10,521 bases of DNA from NCBI GenBank assembly GCA_027055005.1, contig JALUNR010000099.1, positions 1 to 10,521 on the forward strand, in the 5' to 3' direction. Positions within the stretch are counted from its first letter, which is position 1; each line of letters starts with the position of its first letter. The stretch is from Campylobacterales bacterium. Its GTDB lineage: Bacteria > Campylobacterota > Campylobacteria > Campylobacterales > QNZT01. The position numbers were made by a program, and so were the translations under genes. The notes beneath the pieces are model-generated. The model was not told the DNA's origin. It searched no databases and worked only from the letters and a program-made list of their open reading frames with translations. Below are positions 1-7,201 of this stretch, in pieces.

Positions 1-6
1 AAAAGG
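1..6 (+). promoter_or_regulatory. Ribosome binding site deciding the GTG start of dnaX
   Basis: The window opens with AAAAGG, and a GTG codon follows six bases after it at 13. The protein read from this GTG begins MSEVLALKYRP, which matches the conserved DnaX N-terminus. This site therefore supports GTG as the true start rather than an internal ATG. Confidence 0.7.
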
Positions 7-12
7 TAAATC

Positions 13-1587
13 GTGTCGGAAGTTTTAGCATTAAAGTATCGTCCTCATTCGTTTAAAGAACTTATTGGGCAAGAAAGTGTGAGGATTACTCTTTCTCAAG
101 CTCTTGAATCAGATAGACTCTCTCATGCTTATCTTTTTTCTGGGCTAAGAGGAAGTGGTAAAACTTCTACTGCTAGGATATTTGCTAAAGCTCTGCTTTG
201 TGATGAAGGTCCTACTTCAAATCCTTGTGAAAAGTGTCCAAATTGTATGGATGCAAATGAAGGGCGACATATTGATATCATAGAAATGGATGGTGCTAGT
301 AGCAGAAAAATAGATGACATAAGAACTTTGATAGAGCAAACTAAATATAAACCAAATAATGGAAGATTTAAAATATTTATCATAGATGAAGTTCATATGC
401 TTACTCGTGAAGCTTTCAATGCACTTTTAAAAACACTTGAAGAACCACCACCATATGTAAAATTTATATTAGCAACTACTGATCCACTCAAATTACCAGC
501 TACTATTTTAAGTCGTACTCAACATTTTAGATTTAAGAAAATAGCTTCAAGTGACGTAATCAAACATCTTTCTCATATTTTAAATATAGAGAAAATATCT
601 TTTGAAGAAGATGCATTGAAAATACTTACCCGTGCTGGAAATGGTTCTTTGAGAGATACTTTAACTATGCTTGATCAAGCTATAATTTATACAAATAAAA
701 ACATAGACGCAAAGAGTGTTGCATCTATGCTTGGTGTTTTAGACCCTGAGTTTTTTGAAGAATTACTTAATAGTATCTTGAAAAGTGATAAATCAAAAGT
801 TATAGAGTATTTAAAAGAACTTGAGGATTATGAAGCTGAAATTGTTATAGATGAGTTTATATCATATATCAAAGAAAGATTTTTTGAAAAAGACAGTAGG
901 TTTTCTTTACTATTAATAGATAGGTATTTTAGGATTTTAAGTCAGTCAAAAAATCTTTTATCTATAAGTAGTGATAATCTTTTTATTTTAACTCTAACTT
1001 TTTTTAAAATGATAGAAGCAAATAAACTTAAAGATATTGATGAAGTTATTGAAGCTATTGAAGATGAGATTATACCACTAAACAGTAATGCTGTTGATAT
1101 AAAACAAGAAAAGAAAGATATAACATCTGATAAAAATAAAGAAGAACCTTTTTCAAAGTTACAAAAACTTTTATACGATAGAAACTATGAACTTGGAGAG
1201 TGTTTTAAAAATAGTATTAATTTAGTGGAATTTAAAGAAAAAATTTTATATCTTTCCTCAGATGCAAAAGATAGTTGTAAAGAAATACTTAGAAAAAGTT
1301 CATCAATTATAAAGCATTTTGTACAAGAGTGCTATGGTATAGGTGTTAAAATCTCTATAAAAGCTATAAAACAACCTCAAGTTCCAAAACAGGAGATTTT
1401 AAATAAAGAGATAAAAAAAAAATCTGAACTAACACAAGAAGCAAACTGTGGTAGTAGCTGTGTAGCAAATGAAGTTATAGGAGAAACAAAAGAAGAAGAC
1501 CCTCAAAATCTACTTGAACATCCATTTGTAAAAACAGCTACTGAACTATTTGACCCAAAAAGAATAATAGTAAAATCAAAAGTTTAA
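13..1587 (+). CDS. dnaX: DNA polymerase III clamp-loader subunit gamma/tau (DnaX)
   Basis: DnaX is the ATPase subunit of the clamp loader, which opens the beta clamp and places it on primed DNA. The 524-residue product starts at a GTG. It has a P-loop GLRGSGKT at 44-51, a zinc module with cysteines at 63, 72, 75 and 78, a Walker B region with DEVH at 125-128, and the sensor-1 stretch ATTD at 154-157. The usual bacterial SRC motif reads SRT at 167-169; I recall that form in Campylobacterota but cannot check it. The AAA+ core and collar domain occupy about the first 340 residues. A lysine-rich linker follows, then a C-terminal block (about 500-524, HPFVKTATELFDP) of the kind that ends many DnaX proteins. 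It is shorter than the E. coli tau protein (643 residues). An A10 run at codons 467-470 may yield a shorter product (see separate entry). Identity is secure from the motifs; the upstream gene lies outside the window. Confidence 0.97.
   Translation: MSEVLALKYRPHSFKELIGQESVRITLSQALESDRLSHAYLFSGLRGSGKTSTARIFAKALLCDEGPTSNPCEKCPNCMDANEGRHIDIIEMDGASSRKIDDIRTLIEQTKYKPNNGRFKIFIIDEVHMLTREAFNALLKTLEEPPPYVKFILATTDPLKLPATILSRTQHFRFKKIASSDVIKHLSHILNIEKISFEEDALKILTRAGNGSLRDTLTMLDQAIIYTNKNIDAKSVASMLGVLDPEFFEELLNSILKSDKSKVIEYLKELEDYEAEIVIDEFISYIKERFFEKDSRFSLLLIDRYFRILSQSKNLLSISSDNLFILTLTFFKMIEANKLKDIDEVIEAIEDEIIPLNSNAVDIKQEKKDITSDKNKEEPFSKLQKLLYDRNYELGECFKNSINLVEFKEKILYLSSDAKDSCKEILRKSSSIIKHFVQECYGIGVKISIKAIKQPQVPKQEILNKEIKKKSELTQEANCGSSCVANEVIGETKEEDPQNLLEHPFVKTATELFDPKRIIVKSKV
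1413..1427 (+). promoter_or_regulatory. Candidate slippage site in dnaX: ten A followed by a -1 frame stop
   Basis: Ten consecutive A occupy 1413-1422, read in frame as ATA AAA AAA AAA TCT. A one-base backward shift, or one extra A in the mRNA, leads to ATC and then TGA at 1425-1427, giving a product of about 471 residues instead of 524. A +1 shift stops at TAA 1430-1432. AGGAG at 1391-1395 could act as an upstream stimulator, though its spacing is longer than I recall for E. coli. A weak stem (1429-1436 with 1459-1465, one bulge) could form downstream. Programmed frameshifting in E. coli dnaX and slippage in Thermus dnaX are known. That this site works the same way is inference; AT-rich genomes carry A runs by chance. 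Confidence 0.45.
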
Positions 1588-1596
1588 TGCAACTAT

Positions 1597-1623
1597 AAGT
1601 AACAAGAAAAAAAATTTTTACTT
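1597..1623 (+). terminator. Weak AT-only hairpin after dnaX, possible terminator
   Basis: AAGTAA at 1597-1602 is the reverse complement of TTACTT at 1618-1623, and TTTAATA follows. The stem is only six base pairs with a single G-C pair, so it is marginal as an intrinsic terminator. Its place between dnaX and the promoter of the next gene is the main support. Confidence 0.25.
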
Positions 1624-1659
1624 TTTAATATATAAGTTTAAATTTAGATAAAAAATATA

Positions 1660-1668
1660 TGATATAAT
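1660..1668 (+). promoter_or_regulatory. Extended -10 promoter for the LysM gene
   Basis: TGATATAAT at 1660-1668 is a TGn extension followed by a perfect TATAAT at 1663-1668. Upstream is A/T-rich with no convincing -35, which is usual for sigma-70 promoters of Campylobacterota. Transcription would start near 1675, giving a leader of about 27 bases before the ATG at 1702. Confidence 0.6.
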
Positions 1669-1701
1669 TAACACGATAAAAATTAAAGTTTAGGATTGAT
1701 A

Positions 1702-2511
1702 ATGAATATGGATGATGATTATTTTAGGTTTAAAGTTGGTAATACAGAGAGAAAAGAAGATAATAGTTTTTTATCAATAATTATAAAGTTTTTGTTGGTA
1801 TTAGTACTATTAATTGGTGTTATAGTATTGGGAATTTATGCATATAAACTTTTAACTAAAGATGAGACAACGATGCAAGTTAAAAAAGTTCCTATTGTTA
1901 TAAAAAAAGCTAAAAACAGTAATGCAATAAAAAAAGAAGAGTTAGTTATCATCATAAGAAGTATTTTAGAAGAGATGAAAAAGCAACAAGCTAATAATCC
2001 TCAAAAGATAGTAAATAAGTCAGAAGATAGTGAACTTTTACAATCTTTACAAAATCTTGATGATGAAAAGAAACCACAAGAGATAGTTAAAAAAGAGGAA
2101 ATACAAAAGAAAAAAGATATAGTTGCAAAAGAGGTAAAAAAACCTAAAAAGACTAAAAAACCTAAATTTATAAAAAAAGAAATTGTTTACAACGCTGTTA
2201 TAATTGGAAACAAAGAGATAAAAAGTACTAGTGATTTGGCAAAACTCTATGCATCTATAAATAGAATTTCTAAAAGTAAAAAAAGAAAAATATTAAGAAG
2301 TGCATATACTAAAAAGATAAAAAAAGAGATAATAATAAGAAAAAACTCTATGAGAACAATAATAGTTAGAGCTGGTGATACTTTAAGTTCAATAGCAAAA
2401 AGAGCTTATGGAAAAGCATCAATGTATAGAAAAATCTATGATGCAAATCCTGATTTACTTGCAAATCCACATAGACTTAGAGTTGGGATGAGACTTAGAG
2501 TTCCTAAATAA
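1702..2511 (+). CDS. Membrane-anchored, lysine-rich LysM-domain protein
   Basis: This 269-residue protein begins with an acidic cytoplasmic stub, then one hydrophobic membrane segment at about 24-47. A long lysine- and glutamate-rich region follows, with an especially basic tract at 123-159 containing KKPKKTKKPK. The last 50 or so residues (about 217-269) form a LysM module: IIVRAGDTLSSIAKRAYG, then YDANPDLLANPHRLRVGMRLRVPK. LysM modules bind the glycan of peptidoglycan, so the likely layout is an inner-membrane anchor with the LysM end in the periplasm. No hydrolase or peptidase domain is present. ATG 1702 was chosen because AGGA at 1692-1695 lies six bases before it; an in-frame TTG at 1696 directly abuts that site. 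It has its own promoter and ends 34 bases before mfd. The LysM assignment is strong; the cellular role is unknown. Confidence 0.85.
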   Translation: MNMDDDYFRFKVGNTERKEDNSFLSIIIKFLLVLVLLIGVIVLGIYAYKLLTKDETTMQVKKVPIVIKKAKNSNAIKKEELVIIIRSILEEMKKQQANNPQKIVNKSEDSELLQSLQNLDDEKKPQEIVKKEEIQKKKDIVAKEVKKPKKTKKPKFIKKEIVYNAVIIGNKEIKSTSDLAKLYASINRISKSKKRKILRSAYTKKIKKEIIIRKNSMRTIIVRAGDTLSSIAKRAYGKASMYRKIYDANPDLLANPHRLRVGMRLRVPK

Positions 2512-2519
2512 TTTTTTAC

Positions 2520-2525
2520 TATAAT
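2520..2525 (+). promoter_or_regulatory. Candidate -10 box of a promoter for mfd
   Basis: A perfect TATAAT lies in the 34-base gap between the LysM gene and mfd, preceded by a T6 tract (2512-2517) but without a TGn extension. Transcription would start near 2532, only about 14 bases before the TTG start. The box overlaps the outer two bases of the inverted repeat described at 2524-2554. In DNA this AT-rich, a TATAAT can occur by chance. Confidence 0.4.
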
Positions 2526-2554
2526 CTTGCAAAAAAGGAAATTTTTTGCAAGAT
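2524..2554 (+). promoter_or_regulatory. Perfect 13-bp inverted repeat enclosing the mfd ribosome binding site and start codon
   Basis: ATCTTGCAAAAAA at 2524-2536 is the exact reverse complement of TTTTTTGCAAGAT at 2542-2554, leaving a five-base loop GGAAA at 2537-2541. In mRNA the loop would hold most of the AGGA ribosome binding site (2536-2539). The TTG start codon (2546-2548) would be paired with CAA at 2530-2532. No U tract follows the stem, so it does not look like a terminator. It may limit translation of mfd on read-through mRNA, or it may be a palindromic protein-binding site in DNA. The pairing is seen directly; the function is inferred. Confidence 0.6.
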
Positions 2555-5497
2555 AGGGTTTATGAATATTTACAAAAAAACAAAAAAGATATACTTTTAA
2601 CAAAAGATGATAAACACTCAAAGATAATCTCTGAAGTTTGTAAGTTTTTAGGATTTAAAACTTTTATTTTTCCTGATTTTAGGGCAAATGAAGGAGATGA
2701 CCTTAGATCTTATAGTGATGAACTTATGGAACTTTATAATACTTTAAGAGAGTATTATAAAAACTCTTCTATGAAAAAGATACTAATCTCACCTTTTAGA
2801 ACTATCCTTCACCCTCTTCCATCAAAAGAGCTTTTTTTAGAGAAAAAAATAGAGTTTGGAGATACACTTAAGTTAAACTCTTTGAAAGATGATTTGCATT
2901 GTTGGGGATATGAGTTTGTTGAACTTGTAACTTTGAGAGGTGAAGTTTCTTTTCGAGGAGATATTATAGATATTTTTCCTATAAATAGAGAAAATCCTCT
3001 TCGTATATCTTTGTTTGATGATGAGATAGAGAGTATAAAAGAGTTCGATGCACTGACTCAAAAAACATTATCTAGTGAAGAAATAGAGTTTTTTTTACTT
3101 CCACCTGCTGTTTTTTCTCTAAATTATGAGTTATATTTAAAACTAAGCAAAAAAACCAGTCAAATCAAAAGTGATAGTTTTGAAAAAGATATAAAATCTT
3201 TGGGTTTTTGGGCGATTGAGGAAAAGATTGATTTTTTATCAACTTATAGTTCAATACTTTGTGAAAGTATAGAGAGTGAATTTTCCTTTTTTGAAAATAG
3301 TAAAAAAGAACTTTTACAAAGAATACCGATAATAGAAGATGCAAAAGATTTTAAAGATTTAAGTATCAGTAATGTCAAAACTTTTTTAGAGTATCACAAA
3401 AATAAAAAAATAACTATAATAGCAAGAAGTGAAGCACTTTTAAAACAAGAAGAGATAGAAAAGTTTAAAGTAAAAGTTTTACAAAAAGATTTTATAGTAA
3501 ATCTTATATCAAAAGATGAAGTTATACTTTCTTTAAATAAAGAGATAAAAAAAAGAAAAAAAAGACGAGCTACAATAGTTTTAGATGAGTTGAAAGTTGG
3601 TGATTTTGTAGTTCATGAAACTCATGGAGTTGGTATCTTTAAGGGGCTTAAAAATACAAAAGTACTGGGCAGTGTTAGGGACTTTGTAGAGATAGCATAT
3701 CAGGGTGATGATAGACTTTTGATACCTGTTGAAAACTTGGAAGTTATAGATAGATATATCAGTGATGGAACTAGTGTTGCAATAGTTGATAAGCTTGGAA
3801 AAGGAAGTTTTTTAAAACTCAAAGAGAAAACTAGAAAAAAACTTTTTGAAATAGCTGGTGAGATTATAAAAATAGCCGCAAAAAGAGAACTTTTAAAAGC
3901 TCCTAAAATACAAAGTGATTTTGAAGAATTAAATCTATTTCAAGCCGATGCAGGATTTGTTTATACTAAAGACCAACAAAGAACTATTAGTGAGATTTTC
4001 GATGATATAAAAAGTGGGAAAACTATGGATAGACTACTAAGTGGAGATGTTGGCTTTGGAAAAACTGAAGTTGCTATGAATGCTATATTTGCAACTGTAA
4101 AAAGTGGTTATCAAGCTGCATTTATAGCACCAACTACTCTACTTTCTACTCAACATTTTAAATCCCTAAAAGATAGACTTAGTAAATACAACATAAAAGT
4201 AGCAAAGTTAGATAGATTTACAAAGACAAATGAAAAAAGAGAAATATTAAAAAGTTTAAAAGATGGAACTTTAAATGTTTGTGTAGGAACTCATGCTCTT
4301 TTTGGAGTAGAGTTTAAAAACTTGGCCTTTTTAGTTTTGGATGAAGAGCATAAGTTTGGTGTAAAACAAAAAGAAAAACTAAAAGAGTTTAAAGAAAATC
4401 TGCACATACTCTCTATGAGTGCTACACCAATACCGAGAAGTTTAAATATGGCTATGAGTTCTATAAAAGGATACTCTCAACTTCTAACTCCTCCATTGGA
4501 TAGAGAAGATGTTAAAACTTTTGTTAAAGAGTGGGATGAAAAACTCATAAAAGAGATTATTTTAAAAGAGGTAAAAAGAGGTGGACAAGTTTTTTATATT
4601 CATAACAATATCGCTTCTATTGAGGAGAAGAAGAAAGAGCTTTTACAAATAATTCCAAATCTTAAAATCTTAGTCCTTCACTCAAAAATTCCTCCTGCTA
4701 CTACCGAAAAAGAAATGCTTAGATTTGAAAATAAAGAGTATAATTTACTTCTTTCAACTTCCATAGTCGAATCTGGCATACATATTCCAAATGTAAATAC
4801 GATAGTTATAGAAAATGCCCAAAACTTTGGTATGGCTGATTTGCATCAGTTAAGAGGAAGAGTTGGTAGAAGTTCACGAGAGGGATTTTGTTTTATGATA
4901 GTGCCAAATAAAGATGAAATTAGTGATGATGCTAAAAAAAGGCTTTTAGCCTTGGAAGGTAACTCATATCTTGGAAGTGGTGCGGTTTTAGCTTATCATG
5001 ATTTGGAAATAAGAGGAGGAGGAAACTTAGTAGGAGAGGCTCAAAGTGGACATATTAAAGGTATAGGGTACAACTTATATCTTAAAATGTTAGAAGATAC
5101 TATAAATCAACTATTGAACAAGCAAGTTGAAGAGAAACAAAGTGTTGAAGTAAAACTAGCTATAAGTGCTTTTATAAATAGTGAATATATTTTAGAAGAT
5201 AGGCTTAGATTGGAATTATATAGAAGACTTTCAAATTGTAAAATTCCAAAAGAAATATATGAGATAGAAGAAGAAATGGTTGATAGATTTGGAAAGCTTG
5301 ATATTTATACAAAACAGTTTTTAGACCTTCTAGTTATAAAAATAGAAGCTATGAGTAAAGATATAGTACAAATTTTGAGTTATGAACAAAATATTACATT
5401 TATATATAAAGATGGAGATAAAGAATATATCAAATCAAAAAGCAAAGATGATGATGATATTTTAAGTGCAACACTAAGTTTTTTAAAGAGGAATTAA
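2546..5497 (+). CDS. mfd: Transcription-repair coupling factor Mfd
   Basis: Mfd is a DNA translocase that removes RNA polymerase stalled at DNA lesions and recruits UvrA for nucleotide excision repair. The 983-residue product has, in order: a UvrB-like N-terminal part (RGEVSFRGDIIDIFP from about 131), an RNA polymerase-interacting CarD-like domain (about 346-410, starting LDELKVGDFVVHETHGVGIF), and a superfamily 2 helicase motor. Motor motifs are GDVGFGKT at 500-507, DEEH at 599-602, SATP at 625-628 and QLRGRVGR at 768-775. A C-terminal TRCF domain follows. It is shorter than E. coli Mfd (1148 residues) but complete. The start is a TTG: AGGA at 2536-2539 precedes it by six bases and no in-frame ATG occurs for about 60 codons. 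The start lies inside a strong inverted repeat. A run of A8-G-A8 at 3547-3563 encodes a basic linker before the CarD-like domain. Confidence 0.97.
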   Translation: MQDRVYEYLQKNKKDILLTKDDKHSKIISEVCKFLGFKTFIFPDFRANEGDDLRSYSDELMELYNTLREYYKNSSMKKILISPFRTILHPLPSKELFLEKKIEFGDTLKLNSLKDDLHCWGYEFVELVTLRGEVSFRGDIIDIFPINRENPLRISLFDDEIESIKEFDALTQKTLSSEEIEFFLLPPAVFSLNYELYLKLSKKTSQIKSDSFEKDIKSLGFWAIEEKIDFLSTYSSILCESIESEFSFFENSKKELLQRIPIIEDAKDFKDLSISNVKTFLEYHKNKKITIIARSEALLKQEEIEKFKVKVLQKDFIVNLISKDEVILSLNKEIKKRKKRRATIVLDELKVGDFVVHETHGVGIFKGLKNTKVLGSVRDFVEIAYQGDDRLLIPVENLEVIDRYISDGTSVAIVDKLGKGSFLKLKEKTRKKLFEIAGEIIKIAAKRELLKAPKIQSDFEELNLFQADAGFVYTKDQQRTISEIFDDIKSGKTMDRLLSGDVGFGKTEVAMNAIFATVKSGYQAAFIAPTTLLSTQHFKSLKDRLSKYNIKVAKLDRFTKTNEKREILKSLKDGTLNVCVGTHALFGVEFKNLAFLVLDEEHKFGVKQKEKLKEFKENLHILSMSATPIPRSLNMAMSSIKGYSQLLTPPLDREDVKTFVKEWDEKLIKEIILKEVKRGGQVFYIHNNIASIEEKKKELLQIIPNLKILVLHSKIPPATTEKEMLRFENKEYNLLLSTSIVESGIHIPNVNTIVIENAQNFGMADLHQLRGRVGRSSREGFCFMIVPNKDEISDDAKKRLLALEGNSYLGSGAVLAYHDLEIRGGGNLVGEAQSGHIKGIGYNLYLKMLEDTINQLLNKQVEEKQSVEVKLAISAFINSEYILEDRLRLELYRRLSNCKIPKEIYEIEEEMVDRFGKLDIYTKQFLDLLVIKIEAMSKDIVQILSYEQNITFIYKDGDKEYIKSKSKDDDDILSATLSFLKRN

Positions 5498-5519
5498 AGT
5501 ATTTAAATAATAAACCGAT

Positions 5520-5553
5520 TTAGAAGAAATTTGATAGAAAGGATTTCTTCTAA
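5520..5553 (+). promoter_or_regulatory. 11-bp inverted repeat around the ribosome binding site of the TPR gene
   Basis: TTAGAAGAAAT at 5520-5530 pairs perfectly with ATTTCTTCTAA at 5543-5553 across a 12-base loop. The AAAGGA ribosome binding site (5538-5543) lies almost entirely in the loop. The last paired base is the A of the ATG start at 5553. No U tract follows, so a terminator for mfd is unlikely. The geometry resembles the repeat at the mfd start, but the stem is shorter, almost all A-U, and more likely to arise by chance. Confidence 0.4.
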
Positions 5554-6032
5554 TGATAAAAATATTTTTGATTATAGTAGTATTTTTTACAATACTATCG
5601 GCAGAAACAAACTATGAACTATATAAAAAAAGTATGCAAGAAAAAGAGTATAAAACCGCAAAAATATACCTTTTAAAAGCTTTAAATGAAAGTTTTGAAA
5701 ATGACAATATAGATGTAATACAAAGTAGGTACTATGATATCGCTTCACTATATACAAAGACAAAAGAGTACTATAAAGCCATAGAGTATTATAAACTAAG
5801 TTTAAAACTTGAATCTGCAAAAAAGACAAAAACAGCAGAAAATCTTATAAAAATATATAAAAATCTTTCATACTGTTATGGAAAAATAGGTAATAATTTT
5901 AAAACTTTTAAGTATAGTTATAAAGCATCCAAAATAGCTAGTAAAAATTTTGGGAAAAACTCTAGAATAACAAAAAAACTAACTAAAGATGTTGCTCAAA
6001 TACAGTCAAAACTCATATCAAGCTCAATATAA
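5553..6032 (+). CDS. Small exported TPR-repeat protein
   Basis: The 159-residue product starts with a typical signal peptide, MIKIFLIIVVFFTILSA, with likely cleavage after Ala17. The rest is helical and carries about three tetratricopeptide-like repeats, near 20-47, 58-88 (YYDIASLYTKTKEYYKAIEYYKLSL) and 95-135 (YKNLSYCYGKIGNNFKTFKYSYKAS). TPR repeats mediate protein-protein contacts, so a periplasmic scaffold or adaptor role is plausible, but nothing here names a partner. No lipobox cysteine follows the signal peptide. ATG 5553 is nine bases after AGGA (5540-5543). The gene sits 55 bases after mfd with no clear promoter of its own, so co-transcription with mfd is possible. Its last nine bases overlap the 3' end of the convergent antiporter gene. 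The specific function is unknown. Confidence 0.8.
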   Translation: MIKIFLIIVVFFTILSAETNYELYKKSMQEKEYKTAKIYLLKALNESFENDNIDVIQSRYYDIASLYTKTKEYYKAIEYYKLSLKLESAKKTKTAENLIKIYKNLSYCYGKIGNNFKTFKYSYKASKIASKNFGKNSRITKKLTKDVAQIQSKLISSSI

Positions 6033-7190
6033 ACTAGCTATAACAGCATATGACAAAAACAATATAAGATGGGAAATACCTTCAAAATAGTTGGTTTCCC
6101 CATTGTCAGTTGTTTTCCAAGCCAATATGATAGTAAAAACTAAAGCTCCTATTTCTAGTGGATTAAAACTAAGCTCTAGTGGCATTTTAAACAAAAATCC
6201 CAAAAGTAAAAGAGAAGGAACTGTTAAAAGTATAGATACAGTACTAGCTCCCATCGCTATATTTACAACTCTTTGGATTTGATCATTTTTAGCAGCTTTT
6301 ATGGCAGTAAAAATCTCTGGTGAAACACTTATGATAGCTATGATAAGACCTGCAAGTCCACTACTTATACCAAAACTTTTAAAAACATTCATTCCATTGT
6401 GTGCAAAAATTTCAGATGAGATTCCTATCAAAAATATTAAGACAAATATTATAAAAAAATCAACAACAGTTGGTAACTTATCAAAGATATAATTTTCAAA
6501 CTCTTCTTCATCTTCATGAAAGCCTCGTTCATGCCTTTTTAATTTAAAGATTCTACTTCTTGCAGTTGATTTGAAAAAATCTTCATGAGTTCTTGTTTGA
6601 AAATTTAAAATAGCAAAGTAAAACAAAACTAATATAATACCAATAATATAACTAGCTTTCAGTACTACTGCATGTGAATGATTTGAATTTCCCAAAATAC
6701 TAGGAACTAAAAGAGCTAAAGATGCAACATATAAAATAGTTGTATAAGAGCTTGATGTATCTTCATTGTGTTCTTGTTCTTTATATGAAAGTCCACCTAT
6801 AAAAACAGCAAGTCCTAAAAGAACATTCATATCAACTATGACAGCTGAGACTATACCACCTCTTACAGTATCGATAGCTTCTGGAGAAGTTGAAATTTGT
6901 TGCATGATAGAAAAAAGTAATATAATTTCTACAATAACAGCAGTAAAAGTTAAAACAAAGCTACCATAAGGTTCTTTTAAACGATGAGCTAAAATCTCAG
7001 CTATTTCAGAAACTGTTATAGATAAAAATATAATGCCCATAGCTGAGGTAAAAACAAGTACAATATGAGAAAAATGATTTAATTTAAAATAATAAGTTAG
7101 TAAAAGAAGTAAGATGCCACTAACTAAGTCCCAATAATTTTCTAAAAAAATTAGCATATTATCTTTAAAACTGGCGGGATGGTTATCCAA
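6024..7190 (-). CDS. chaA: ChaA-type calcium (sodium/potassium)/proton antiporter
   Basis: This 388-residue membrane protein belongs to the CaCA cation/proton exchanger superfamily and resembles E. coli ChaA (366 residues), which exports Ca2+, Na+ or K+ in exchange for protons at the inner membrane. The first alpha repeat contains LAHRLKEPYGSFVLTFTAVIVE (67-88) and the second ISVSPEIFTAIKAAKNDQIQRVVN (287-310). Both match the corresponding ChaA segments I recall, including the key acidic residues Glu73, Glu88 and Glu292. About ten to eleven hydrophobic segments are split by a charged central loop with HEDEEEFE (225-232), in the place of the acidic loop of E. coli ChaA. The start is TTG at 7190-7188, chosen because AGGAG lies five bases upstream; the first in-frame ATG is codon 12. 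It is the last gene of the metG unit. Ion preference cannot be read from sequence. Confidence 0.88.
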   Translation of the reverse strand: MDNHPASFKDNMLIFLENYWDLVSGILLLLLTYYFKLNHFSHIVLVFTSAMGIIFLSITVSEIAEILAHRLKEPYGSFVLTFTAVIVEIILLFSIMQQISTSPEAIDTVRGGIVSAVIVDMNVLLGLAVFIGGLSYKEQEHNEDTSSSYTTILYVASLALLVPSILGNSNHSHAVVLKASYIIGIILVLFYFAILNFQTRTHEDFFKSTARSRIFKLKRHERGFHEDEEEFENYIFDKLPTVVDFFIIFVLIFLIGISSEIFAHNGMNVFKSFGISSGLAGLIIAIISVSPEIFTAIKAAKNDQIQRVVNIAMGASTVSILLTVPSLLLLGFLFKMPLELSFNPLEIGALVFTIILAWKTTDNGETNYFEGISHLILFLSYAVIASLY

Positions 7191-7195
7191 AAAAA

Positions 7196-7201
7196 CTCCT
7201 T
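7196..7201 (-). promoter_or_regulatory. Strong ribosome binding site deciding the TTG start of chaA
   Basis: On the minus strand AAGGAG (7201-7196) lies five bases before TTG at 7190. Its first two bases are the last two of the TAA stop of the preceding gene (7202-7200). This supports the TTG start and indicates translational coupling. Confidence 0.7.

Noticed and set aside
1696..1698. TTG at 1696 as the start of the LysM gene.
   Set aside because: It abuts the AGGA ribosome binding site with no spacer, while ATG 1702 lies at the normal six-base distance.
2524..2554. The mfd inverted repeat as an intrinsic terminator of the LysM gene.
   Set aside because: No U-rich tract follows the stem; it is followed by AGGGTT, and the T run lies within the stem arm.
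3547..3563. A8-G-A8 tract in mfd as a phase-variable or slippage site.
   Set aside because: It encodes a basic linker in an intact frame, each run is only eight bases, and similar A or T runs of seven or eight occur in several genes of the window. I see no reason to single it out.
5587..5829. Open frame of 80 codons on the minus strand, opposite the TPR gene.
   Set aside because: It is the mirror of a lysine- and tyrosine-rich coding region, and the plus-strand frame has a signal peptide, a ribosome binding site and repeat structure that explain the sequence.
6069..6103. Imperfect hairpin (ATGGGAAA, then CC/GG and TTTCCCCAT with bulges) as a terminator for the TPR gene or for chaA.
   Set aside because: It lies within chaA coding sequence that encodes a segment conserved in ChaA proteins, has bulges on both arms, has no clean U tract on the plus strand, and on the minus strand would stop transcription before the chaA stop codon.
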